DNA of 18,079 nucleotides from CAYHOI01 sp964358175 (GCA_964358175.1 CAYHOI010000032.1:1-18079); one strand, 5' to 3'. Shown: positions 7,516-13,955, counted from the stretch's first letter. The notes: generated by a model not told the origin, from the sequence alone. A program made the numbers and translations.

Positions 7516-8795
7516 GAAATCGGATTTTTGGTTTCTGATTTTGCAAGCTGATAGACGTACTCCATCAAGCTGCGCTCTGGTAAACCGAAAACCTTGTTCC
7601 GACGTTTGTAGGTTGCCATGACCATGCTGAGGAATTTTTCAAGGTCATAGCTGCTCAGTCCATGGCCGGTCATCCAAGCAAAAGAGGGGATCCACTTCGG
7701 CAGAAATCGATTGCTTAGCGCAACACTGCTTCCAATCCCAATGATAGTTCCTGTTGTAAGAAGGGTGCCAATTCCCAGTTTGACATGATCTGCAATGATG
7801 CTTCCTAGGAAATGTTGGCCTGTTTGAACGTTCTCGTAGCCTTTGGTTAACCGCACCTCACCATAATTATTTTTCAGATTACTGGTGGTCGTCAGAGCCC
7901 CAAAGTTCACCCATTCGCCGACGTAGGAGTTTCCGACAAATCCAGCATGTTGCTTGTTGCTATGGGCCAGGAAAATGCTCTCCGAAATCTCTCCGCCCAC
8001 ACGACATCCTTCACCCAAAGAAGTGTTTTTGCGAATATATCCAGGAAGAATCAGGCAATGATCGTCGATGCAGGCTGGCCCCTCTATAACAACATTGGAC
8101 TTAATCGTAACATTGTCCCCGATATAAACAGGTCCGGCAGAGGCGTCGATGTGTACGAAAGGATCAATGCGAACCTCCTTTCCTATATAGATCTGCTCTT
8201 CGCAGGTCATTGCAACCTGGGGACTAATCTTTGACAAGAAAATGCCCCCCTTGCCCAGAAGCTGAAAATCCTGGGTTAATCGCTCGCCATTGCTTGCAAT
8301 CATCCCCCAAGGTGATTCGATAAAGGACGTCTGGCAGTGTTGAATGCGCACGTCCGTCTTCTTTCGCAGAAACTGTATCAACTCGGGGCCATTAAACCCA
8401 ACTTGTCGTGCCAGTTTGACAAAATCAAGCAACAATTCTCCAGTTAAATAAGCAAAAACCAGGTTTCCCTCGCTAGTAACCACCTGATTTTTCCCCTCTT
8501 CTATTGAAAGCAAGTCAACCTGTTCTCGATGGAGGATAGCGCGTCCATTAATAATAAGTGCTCGCAAACCAATATTGGTGTTGTTTGTAAAATATTTGGG
8601 ATATCGCAAAGATAAAATGGGCTTCAAATACTCTCGCGAAAACAAATTGAACTTTGCACCAGGGAACAACAGGTATGCCCGCTCAAGAGAACTAAACAGC
8701 CCAACTTTAAGCTCAAAAACGCTTCGAGTATAAATCAGCGGAAAGAAAGACTCCGTCAAATCATCTTCAAATATGATTACGTTTTCAACCATCAT
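7512..8795 (-). CDS. Alternative GlmU-like sugar nucleotidyltransferase/acetyltransferase
   Basis: A 427-residue protein resembling the alternative bacterial GlmU group (TIGR03991), proposed to make UDP-GlcNAc. The N-terminal half (1-195) starts IIFEDDLTESFFPLIYTRSV and has ELKVGLFSSLERA, as in that group, and lacks the usual GxGTRM pyrophosphorylase loop. From about 200 to 375 it is a left-handed beta helix of hexapeptides. It includes SNKQHAGFVGNSYVGEW (279-295) and ALTTTSNLKNNYGEV (300-314), close to the acetyl-CoA/catalytic region of GlmU. The C-terminal tail is helical. It overlaps rsmE by four bases (ATGA), so the two are translationally coupled. Whether it is the cell's main GlmU or a salvage enzyme cannot be told here. 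Confidence 0.82.
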   Translation of the reverse strand: MMVENVIIFEDDLTESFFPLIYTRSVFELKVGLFSSLERAYLLFPGAKFNLFSREYLKPILSLRYPKYFTNNTNIGLRALIINGRAILHREQVDLLSIEEGKNQVVTSEGNLVFAYLTGELLLDFVKLARQVGFNGPELIQFLRKKTDVRIQHCQTSFIESPWGMIASNGERLTQDFQLLGKGGIFLSKISPQVAMTCEEQIYIGKEVRIDPFVHIDASAGPVYIGDNVTIKSNVVIEGPACIDDHCLILPGYIRKNTSLGEGCRVGGEISESIFLAHSNKQHAGFVGNSYVGEWVNFGALTTTSNLKNNYGEVRLTKGYENVQTGQHFLGSIIADHVKLGIGTLLTTGTIIGIGSSVALSNRFLPKWIPSFAWMTGHGLSSYDLEKFLSMVMATYKRRNKVFGLPERSLMEYVYQLAKSETKNPIS

Positions 8796-9544
8796 CCTGG
8801 TTTTATCATATCATTTCGCGGGGGGGGTTGTAACCCCTCGAAGTACCAACGCAAGACACCCAGAACGGCAATGGTCGCTGTCTCTGATCGCAAAATGGTT
8901 TGGCCGAATGAAACCAACCGTGCGCCAGTGCCACCGATAAGAGCACGCTCAGTGTCTGCCCATCCGCCTTCGGGCCCTATGGCGACAAGCAGTTTTTCTG
9001 GAGTCTCAATAAAACGGGTTAGGGCAACTTTAAGGCTCTCCTGAGCAGCAGTTTCAGTCAAACAAATGAGTTGAGTGTTTTGTTCCCGATTTTTCAGAAA
9101 ATCCTTGAGTTCTATGGGTTCCTCCAAGGTGGGCACCTCCCATCGTCGCGACTGCATGGAGGCCTCTCGAACGATGACTTTCCAGCGAGCCAAATTCACC
9201 GAGTCGGGAACCGTATAACGTGTATAAATCGGAATAATCCGCGAAATACCCAGCTCCGTTGCCTTCTGTAAGATAAAATCCATTTTTTGTTTTTTTACAA
9301 CTGCTTGTACTAGTGTTATTTCGGGAAGAGTTCGCTTAGGTTTTGGAAATATGTCCTGTGCGCGTAAGCGCATATCCCTTTTTTGGATAGATACAACGAG
9401 ACAAGAGGCATACGTGTTTTCTTCCAAGGCCACGACCGTTAAGCGATGCCCTTGTTGCAAGCGAAGAACTCGAACCAGGTGAATGAAATCCTCGCCCTGT
9501 ATTGTGATCTCAGGAGGGGTTAGTCGATCAACAAAAAGATGCAT
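8792..9544 (-). CDS. rsmE: 16S rRNA (uracil1498-N3)-methyltransferase RsmE
   Basis: A 250-residue SPOUT methyltransferase that methylates U1498 of 16S rRNA with S-adenosylmethionine. Visible: the N-terminal PUA-like part (HLVRVLRLQQGHRL, 22-35), KKQKMDFILQKATELGISRI (84-103), EASMQSRRWEVP (127-138), the SAM-binding loop VAIGPEGGW (187-195) and the knot motif SFGQTILRSETA (212-223). Length is normal. ATG 9544 has no Shine-Dalgarno; a promoter with TTGACA lies so close that transcription would start at the ATG. It is the first gene of a two-gene operon with the GlmU-like gene and is divergent from gap. Confidence 0.95.
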   Translation of the reverse strand: MHLFVDRLTPPEITIQGEDFIHLVRVLRLQQGHRLTVVALEENTYASCLVVSIQKRDMRLRAQDIFPKPKRTLPEITLVQAVVKKQKMDFILQKATELGISRIIPIYTRYTVPDSVNLARWKVIVREASMQSRRWEVPTLEEPIELKDFLKNREQNTQLICLTETAAQESLKVALTRFIETPEKLLVAIGPEGGWADTERALIGGTGARLVSFGQTILRSETATIAVLGVLRWYFEGLQPPPRNDMIKPG

Positions 9545-9550
9545 TCCGGT

Positions 9551-9579
9551 AGTCTATGGCCATTTATTTGCCTTGTCAA
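9551..9579 (-). promoter_or_regulatory. Promoter of rsmE
   Basis: On the minus strand TTGACA (9579-9574), 17-bp spacer, TAGACT (9556-9551). Six bases then lead to the ATG at 9544. The -35 box coincides with that of the divergent gap promoter. Confidence 0.55.
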
Positions 9580-9602
9580 ATGAGGTTGCCAAATGGTATA
9601 GT
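9573..9602 (+). promoter_or_regulatory. Promoter of the gap-pgk operon
   Basis: TTGTCA (9573-9578), 18-bp spacer, TATAGT (9597-9602). This gives a leader of about 30 bases carrying the GGAGG ribosome site at 9627-9631 before ATG 9638. Confidence 0.55.
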
Positions 9603-9637
9603 CCACCTCGAAAAAATTTCGTTAATGGAGGTCAGAA

Positions 9638-10651
9638 ATGGTTACGATTGCAATAAATGGATTCGGACGAATTGGTCGCAATGTTTTCAAAATTGCCCTA
9701 GAAAATAAAGATGTTGAAGTGGTGGCTATCAACGATCTTACCAACACCAAAACACTGGCGCATCTTTTGAAGTATGATTCTACGCAGGGACGCTTTCAGG
9801 GCACGGTAAGCTACGAGGATGATCAGCTCATTGTGAACGGCCGAAAGTACAAGGTCTGTGCTGAACGAAGTCCTTTACAAATTCCCTGGGGAAAGAACCC
9901 CGACATCGTGATTGAGTCTACAGGTGTTTTTACAGCCAAAGAGAGTCCAAAGGGTGGGTATGGAGATCACCTTAATAACGCTAACTATCCTGCGAAGAAG
10001 GTTATCCTCACCGTTCCGGCGAAAGATGAAATTGATAACATGATTGTATTAGGCGTGAATGACAGCGTCCTCAAAGCCTCGGATCGTTGTATCTCAAATG
10101 CCAGTTGTACCACCAATTGTCTCGCACCCATCGCGAAAGTGCTCCATGATAACTTTGGCATTGTTCAGGGGTATATGACCACGATTCACTCTTACACCAA
10201 TGATCAAGTTGTTTTAGATGCCCCTCATAGCGACCTTCGCCGAGCCCGTTCAGCAGCACTGAGCCAGATTCCGACCACCACTGGAGCAGCCAAAGCCGTA
10301 GGCAAGATCCTTCCCGAACTCAAAGGGAAGCTCGACGGGACCTCGGTTCGCGTTCCAACGCCCACAGGATCTCTCGTGGATTTGGTCGCTATTCTTCAAA
10401 AAAGTGCAACCATTGAGGAGATTAATGCGGCCATGAAGAAAGCTGCACAGGGTTCCATGAAGGGCATCTTGGAGTACACAGAGGATGAAATTGTTTCCGT
10501 GGATGTCATTCATAATCCACATTCCTCTATTTTTGATGCGAAAAGCACTATGGTAATGGGAAACATGATTAAAGTCTTTTCCTGGTACGATAATGAGTGG
10601 GGATACTCAAATCGTGTTGTTGAGCTTGCGATTAAAGCAACGAATATTTAA
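9638..10651 (+). CDS. gap: Glyceraldehyde-3-phosphate dehydrogenase, type I
   Basis: A 337-residue glycolytic enzyme that oxidises glyceraldehyde 3-phosphate to 1,3-bisphosphoglycerate with NAD. The Rossmann motif INGFGRIGR spans residues 6-14, and D33 after the second strand favours NAD over NADP. Catalytic C157 is in NASCTTNCLAP (154-164), H184 in TTIHSYT, and the C-terminal signature is SWYDNEWGYSNR (315-326). Normal length, all active-site residues present. GGAGG lies six bases before the ATG. pgk follows after 12 bp, so the two consecutive glycolytic steps are made from one message. Confidence 0.98.
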   Translation: MVTIAINGFGRIGRNVFKIALENKDVEVVAINDLTNTKTLAHLLKYDSTQGRFQGTVSYEDDQLIVNGRKYKVCAERSPLQIPWGKNPDIVIESTGVFTAKESPKGGYGDHLNNANYPAKKVILTVPAKDEIDNMIVLGVNDSVLKASDRCISNASCTTNCLAPIAKVLHDNFGIVQGYMTTIHSYTNDQVVLDAPHSDLRRARSAALSQIPTTTGAAKAVGKILPELKGKLDGTSVRVPTPTGSLVDLVAILQKSATIEEINAAMKKAAQGSMKGILEYTEDEIVSVDVIHNPHSSIFDAKSTMVMGNMIKVFSWYDNEWGYSNRVVELAIKATNI

Positions 10652-10663
10652 GCATACGTAGGC

Positions 10664-11857
10664 ATGAGTAAACTGTCGATTCGCTCCCTTGAAGATTCTG
10701 ACCTCGCTGGAAAACGTGTTCTGATCCGAGCAGATTTTAACGTTCCGCTTGAGGGCGTGACGATTACGGATGACGCTCGTATTGTTGAAACATTGCCAAC
10801 GATACAGTACCTACTCAAACACAATGCAAAATTGATTTTGGTTTCCCATTTGGGTCGCCCCAAAGGCGGTTTTGCCTCGGAGTTTTCACTTTTGCCAGTC
10901 GCAAAACGTTTAGAAGAGTTGTTGGGGCAACCTGTTAAGCTTGCTCCGGATTGTAAGGGGAGCGTGGTTGAACAGCTTGTCAACGACATGAAAAATAGAG
11001 AGGTTCTTCTGCTCGAAAATGTACGCTTTTATCCTGAAGAAGAGAAAAATGAGCCCCAGTTCGCCAAGGCACTGGCCTCATTAGCAGATATTTACGTAAA
11101 CGACGCTTTTGGTGCTGCACATCGTGCACACGCTTCGACCGAAGGGGTAACGCATTACTTGCCGGCCTATGCGGGCCTGCTTATTGAAAAGGAGTTAACT
11201 TATTTTGGGAAGGTTCTCTCAGACCCCAAGCGTCCTTTTGTTGCCATTATTGGGGGCGCCAAAGTTTCCTCCAAAATTGACGTCTTAAAAAATCTTTTGA
11301 GTCATGTAAATACGCTGCTCATTGGTGGAGGGATGTCTTATACTTTCTTTAAGGCTCTCGGCTATTCCGTGGGCGACTCGCTCTTGGAGGCTTCGCATAT
11401 AGACACGGCAAAGGAAATAATGGCATTGGCTGAAGAAAGAGGTGTTCAACTTCTTCTTCCAGACGATATTGTCGTGGCAACAGACTATTCACCCGATGCG
11501 CAAAGCAAAACAGTGGATCGGGATGCTATACCAGATCATTGGCAGGGACTTGATGTTGGACAAAAAACAATTGACCGTTATAAAAAGGTTATACAGGGCG
11601 CAGGAACCGTTATCTGGAACGGGCCGCTAGGCGTATTCGAAATGGAGCAGTTTTCAACGGGCACATTCGAGATTGCCCGTGCCTTGGCGGATGCAAAAGC
11701 GATCACCATTGTCGGAGGCGGAGATAGTGCTGCGGCGATCAAGAAGGTCGGGTTGTTGGACAAATTTGACCACATCTCTACAGGGGGCGGAGCTTCACTC
11801 GAGCTGCTTGAAGGCAAGGTTCTTCCCGGGATTGATGCGCTTTTGGATGAAAAATAG
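10664..11857 (+). CDS. pgk: Phosphoglycerate kinase
   Basis: A 397-residue kinase that transfers phosphate from 1,3-bisphosphoglycerate to ADP, the step after Gap. Substrate-binding RADFNVPL (22-29), SHLGRPKGG (61-69), hinge-side GGAKVSSKIDVL (197-208), nucleotide-side NGPLGVFE (319-326), GGGDSAAAI (351-359) and STGGGASLELL (372-382) are all present. Normal bacterial length. The ribosome site is weak (GTAGG just before the ATG), and the gene probably relies on translation of gap upstream. Its stop TAG shares a base with the GTG of lspA. Confidence 0.98.
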   Translation: MSKLSIRSLEDSDLAGKRVLIRADFNVPLEGVTITDDARIVETLPTIQYLLKHNAKLILVSHLGRPKGGFASEFSLLPVAKRLEELLGQPVKLAPDCKGSVVEQLVNDMKNREVLLLENVRFYPEEEKNEPQFAKALASLADIYVNDAFGAAHRAHASTEGVTHYLPAYAGLLIEKELTYFGKVLSDPKRPFVAIIGGAKVSSKIDVLKNLLSHVNTLLIGGGMSYTFFKALGYSVGDSLLEASHIDTAKEIMALAEERGVQLLLPDDIVVATDYSPDAQSKTVDRDAIPDHWQGLDVGQKTIDRYKKVIQGAGTVIWNGPLGVFEMEQFSTGTFEIARALADAKAITIVGGGDSAAAIKKVGLLDKFDHISTGGGASLELLEGKVLPGIDALLDEK

Positions 11858-12255
11858 TGTGGATAGGGTTTGTCCTGCTTTTGATTGTTGACCAGGTTAG
11901 CAAGCGATTATTGTTGTCTTCTGCGACAGTTTCTCTGGTTGAGAATACGGGAATGGCTTTTGGACTTTTGTCTCAAAACACAGCTCTCATCATCGCGCTG
12001 AACATTCTGCTATTGCTTCTCCTTATTTTTTATCGCAAAAAGTGGTTCGATCGGTCGGTGTTTCAGCGATGGGCTTTCGTTTTTATTCTTGCGGGAGGAC
12101 TTGGGAACTTGGCGGATCGCGTGTTTTTGGGCTTTGTGGTAGATTTCATCCGCCTTCCGGGGATTCCCGTCTTTAATTTTGCAGATGTTTACATTAATAT
12201 CGCTGTTTTCCTGCTTATTCTTCATTTGCTAAAACGTGCCCCAAATCACGTTTGA
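11857..12255 (+). CDS. lspA: Lipoprotein signal peptidase II (short form)
   Basis: A 132-residue inner-membrane aspartic protease that cleaves prolipoprotein signal peptides before the lipidated cysteine. Four membrane segments are visible at about 2-20, 40-59, 70-90 and 108-126. Motifs: DQVSK (12-16), ENTGMAFGLLS (29-39), GNLADR (83-88), VVDFI (94-98, catalytic D96) and FNFADVYI (107-114, catalytic D110). It is shorter than the usual 150-170 residues, mainly because the periplasmic stretch between DQVSK and the ENTGMAFG motif is reduced. Both catalytic aspartates are kept, so it should be active. GTG 11857 overlaps the pgk stop by one base. The 3' end overlaps the next gene by 20 bases. Confidence 0.93.
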   Translation: MWIGFVLLLIVDQVSKRLLLSSATVSLVENTGMAFGLLSQNTALIIALNILLLLLLIFYRKKWFDRSVFQRWAFVFILAGGLGNLADRVFLGFVVDFIRLPGIPVFNFADVYINIAVFLLILHLLKRAPNHV

Positions 12256-13105
12256 TGAAGTTTTATCGGTTCGCCTGGATGTCTGGCTTAGCCAGAAACT
12301 AGGGCGTAGCCGATCTTTTATCCAATCCTGCTGTAAGCTTGGTCGTATAAAGGTCAACCAAAAGATTGTTAAAGCCAGCTTTCTTCTGAGAGAAAATGAT
12401 GTGCTGGACTATGATCTGACGGAGGAGATCTCGGGCCTTCCAACGGCTACCGAAATTGCTATTGATGTGATCTATGAGGATACAGATATTCTCGTGATCA
12501 ACAAACCTTCGGGGCTTACCGTTCATCCAGGCGCTGGAAACAAAACACATACCCTTGTGAACGCATTGCTTTTCCATGAGAAAAAGCTTTCTCAACCGGA
12601 AGAGATTTGGCGGCCTGGCATTGTTCACCGTCTCGACAAAGATACGTCCGGCCTTATAGTTGTTGCCAAGAATAATCTCGCCCATGAACGACTTGCCTTG
12701 GCTTTCAGGGAACGGCACGTTGAGAAAGTTTACTTGGCTCTGGTAGAAGGACGTCTTGATGAAAAAGAGGGAACCATCGAGCTCCCTATTGGCCGACATT
12801 CGACACAACACAAGAAATTTGCAGTTCTTAGCTCTGGAAAACCTGCAAGAACGGATTACAAAGTTCTGCATGAGCAAAACGAAAAAAGTCTCGTAGAAAT
12901 TCAGTTGCACACAGGGCGAACCCACCAAATTCGCGTACACTTCAGCGCACTGAGCCATCCCCTGGTGGGCGACCCTCTTTATGGGAAACGTTTAGGCAAA
13001 TCCCAGCTTCTTCATGCCTGGAAACTCTCATTCCATCACCCCATGACGCAAAAGCCCCTTCACTTCACCGCTCCGCCTCCAAGGTGGGCGAAGGCATATG
13101 TGTGA
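12236..13105 (+). CDS. RluD/RluA-family 23S rRNA pseudouridine synthase
   Basis: A 289-residue enzyme that converts uridines in large-subunit rRNA (or tRNA) to pseudouridine. An N-terminal S4 RNA-binding domain (RLDVWLSQKLGRSRSFIQ, 13-30) is followed by the catalytic domain with VINKPSGLTVHPG (87-99), the active-site motif HRLDKDTSGL (131-140, catalytic D134) and LHTGRTHQIRVH. The order and the S4 domain favour RluD, but the exact target site is not provable from sequence alone. The start GTG 12236 lies inside lspA (20-base overlap). The C-terminus ends abruptly after FTAPPPRW and overlaps the convergent DUF2442 gene by 41 bases, so a few terminal residues may have been changed when that gene arrived. 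Confidence 0.93.
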   Translation: MPQITFDEVLSVRLDVWLSQKLGRSRSFIQSCCKLGRIKVNQKIVKASFLLRENDVLDYDLTEEISGLPTATEIAIDVIYEDTDILVINKPSGLTVHPGAGNKTHTLVNALLFHEKKLSQPEEIWRPGIVHRLDKDTSGLIVVAKNNLAHERLALAFRERHVEKVYLALVEGRLDEKEGTIELPIGRHSTQHKKFAVLSSGKPARTDYKVLHEQNEKSLVEIQLHTGRTHQIRVHFSALSHPLVGDPLYGKRLGKSQLLHAWKLSFHHPMTQKPLHFTAPPPRWAKAYV

Positions 13106-13358
13106 GGATTGTCTCGGGGCACACATATTTATGAGAGACCCCAATAAGTGCGTCAACAGACAGATCTTCTTCCAGTGCGGGCCAATGAATGCCGTATCCA
13201 AACGAGTCGTATTCAAAGCCGTTTCTCTGCGAGGTAGTGGCAACAAGAAGCTTCCGAGAAACTTGCTTGAGGTCGATTCTGTGCTCTTTCGAATTTACCG
13301 TCAAAACCATTGTGTCTCCGAGAAAAATTACCTTTTGAATATGATGATATCGGTCCAT
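13065..13358 (-). CDS. DUF2442 domain protein (putative antitoxin-like partner)
   Basis: A 97-residue protein with the DUF2442 signature: a short N-terminal beta part (VIFLGDTMVLTVNSKEHRIDL, spanning 10-30) and the family core RNGFEYDSFGYGIHWPALEE (45-64) ending DLSVDALI. The ATG at 13358 is preceded by AAGGGGG, seven bases upstream, which overlaps the stop of the DUF4160 gene. The two would be translationally coupled. DUF2442 genes commonly sit after DUF4160 genes and the pair has been proposed as toxin-antitoxin-like; that is inference from family context. The last residues are encoded antisense to the end of the pseudouridine synthase gene. The frame is intact, unlike its partner. Confidence 0.8.
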   Translation of the reverse strand: MDRYHHIQKVIFLGDTMVLTVNSKEHRIDLKQVSRKLLVATTSQRNGFEYDSFGYGIHWPALEEDLSVDALIGVSHKYVCPETILTHMPSPTLEAER

Positions 13359-13512
13359 AAACAACCCCCTTATTTATTTCGCAAAAAAATAGTCCACTCT
13401 TTTTTGAAGAAATCAAAATTATCAAACAATATTTTTCTGACAAACCGGGTATCTGACGCAGACATCTTATATGAATAGGCCTCTTTTAAGTCATAATACT
13501 CCAAATCGAACC

Positions 13513-13521
13513 AGTACTTAC
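13513..13521. repeat. Target-site duplication, left copy
   Basis: AGTACTTAC directly abuts the element end CAGCAATT at 13522. It is identical to 13711-13719. Confidence 0.88.
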
Positions 13522-13582
13522 CAGCAATTCTAATTATAACTTTTGTTGCTCCAAATTGCCGCCTCACCCACCCCTTCGGGGA

Positions 13583-13606
13583 GCCCTCTCCGCTCGCGGA
13601 GAAGGC
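13583..13606. repeat. Hairpin 1 in the MITE core
   Basis: GCCCTCTCCGC (13583-13593), two-base loop, GCGGAGAAGGC (13596-13606): 11-bp stem with one mismatch. A smaller CCCCTTCGGGG stem lies just left of it at 13571-13581. Confidence 0.75.
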
Positions 13607-13625
13607 CTCTCTACTTGGGGTGCGT

Positions 13626-13649
13626 CCTTTCTCCGTGAACGGAGAAAGG
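13626..13649. repeat. Hairpin 2 in the MITE core
   Basis: CCTTTCTCCGT (13626-13636), loop GA, ACGGAGAAAGG (13639-13649): perfect 11-bp stem. It shares the word TCTCCG/CGGAGA with hairpin 1, so the core may have arisen by local duplication. Confidence 0.8.
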
Positions 13650-13710
13650 TGCCCGGAGGGCGGATAGAGGCGGAATTATTCGGCATTAAATCCCATAATG
13701 AAAATTGCTG

Positions 13711-13719
13711 AGTACTTAC
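13711..13719. repeat. Target-site duplication, right copy
   Basis: AGTACTTAC, directly after the element end AATTGCTG at 13710; identical to 13513-13521. Confidence 0.88.
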
Positions 13720-13826
13720 ACTGTTTGTTGCCATTCTTACAGTGGATATGCATAGGTTCATTTCCCTCGTTTGAATAGAAATAGAACCGCCACCCATGAA
13801 CATTGAGAACCGTTGGCACAAATAAC

Positions 13827-13832
13827 ATTATA
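13827..13832 (-). promoter_or_regulatory. -10 element of the DUF4160-DUF2442 genes
   Basis: On the minus strand a consensus TATAAT (13832-13827) lies seven bases before the GTG at 13819, so transcription would start at the start codon. No good -35 box is seen at 16-18 bp; an inverted repeat (AAAACCG/CGGTTTT, 13837-13860) occupies that place and could be an operator. Confidence 0.4.
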
Positions 13833-13836
13833 TACT

Positions 13837-13860
13837 AAAACCGAAATGGTTTACGGTTTT
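13837..13860. repeat. Inverted repeat AAAACCG/CGGTTTT in the DUF4160 promoter region
   Basis: A 7-bp perfect stem with a 10-base loop, directly upstream of the -10 box. It could be an autoregulatory operator, as is common for toxin-antitoxin-like genes, or part of the adjacent dispersed repeat, which uses similar words. With the T run after it (plus strand) it also looks slightly like a terminator, but no plus-strand gene ends here. Confidence 0.4.
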
Positions 13861-13878
13861 TTGTTGCTCTTAGCGAAA

Positions 13879-13955
13879 ATGGGTTTTCGGCTAGGAATGA
13901 GGAGCGACGTTTACTGTGCGTAAGCAAGCGAGGAGTTGCAGAACCGAAAACCAAT
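13879..13955 (-). repeat. Dispersed repeat copy R2
   Basis: Inverted arms ATGGGTTTTCGG (13879-13890) and CCGAAAACCAAT (13944-13955) enclose TTACTGTGCGTAAGCAAG (13911-13928). Read on the minus strand it aligns with R1 (3181-3245): TGCAAC, CTTGCTTACGCACAGTAA, CG-CGCTC-TC and CCGAAAACC in the same order. A 12-base palindrome GAGTATATACTC follows at 13963-13974. There is no convincing coding potential. Confidence 0.65.

Larger units (their letters stand above)
13522..13710. mobile_element. 189-bp MITE-like element
   Basis: The element begins CAGCAATT and ends AATTGCTG, a perfect 8-bp terminal inverted repeat. This extends into imperfect 44-base arms (13522-13565 and 13667-13710) that match at about 30 of 44 positions and both end in CCGCCTC read inwards. 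The AT-rich arms enclose a 101-bp GC-rich core with two strong hairpins. It is flanked by identical 9-bp AGTACTTAC copies and carries no open frame of useful length, so it needs a transposase supplied elsewhere. The 9-bp duplication is compatible with several DDE families. Insertion inside a DUF4160 frame, restored by exact removal, proves mobility in the recent past. Confidence 0.88.
13370..13819 (-). pseudogene. DUF4160 gene interrupted by a miniature transposable element
   Basis: The 5' part (GTG 13819 to 13711) encodes PTVLNVHGWRFYFYSNEGNE then PMHIHCKNGNKQCKY. The 3' part (13512 to TAA 13372-13370) encodes WFDLEYYDLKEAYSY then KMSASDTRFVRKILFDNF and a WT-containing tail. Joined, these give 83 residues with the DUF4160 layout: FYSNEG.EP.HIH, K-x-W(F)-D, then two helices. 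The join removes 13522-13710 plus one 9-bp duplicate and leaves 252 bases, exactly 84 codons. As it stands, translation enters the element and stops at TAA 13681-13679 after about 47 residues. DUF4160 is a proposed toxin-like partner of DUF2442. Expected start has no Shine-Dalgarno. Confidence 0.88.

Noticed and set aside
12299..12958. Long minus-strand frame of 219 codons inside the pseudouridine synthase gene
   Set aside because: It is antisense to a gene with clear catalytic motifs, and its product shows no recognisable domain.
13837..13862. Hairpin with T run as a rho-independent terminator
   Set aside because: The stem is only 7 bp and AT-rich, and no plus-strand gene ends before it; it fits an operator or repeat better.
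3181..13955. R1/R2 as integron attC recombination sites
   Set aside because: The paired RYYYAAC and GTTRRRY core boxes are absent and no integron integrase is seen; the repeat is better called an uncharacterised dispersed repeat.
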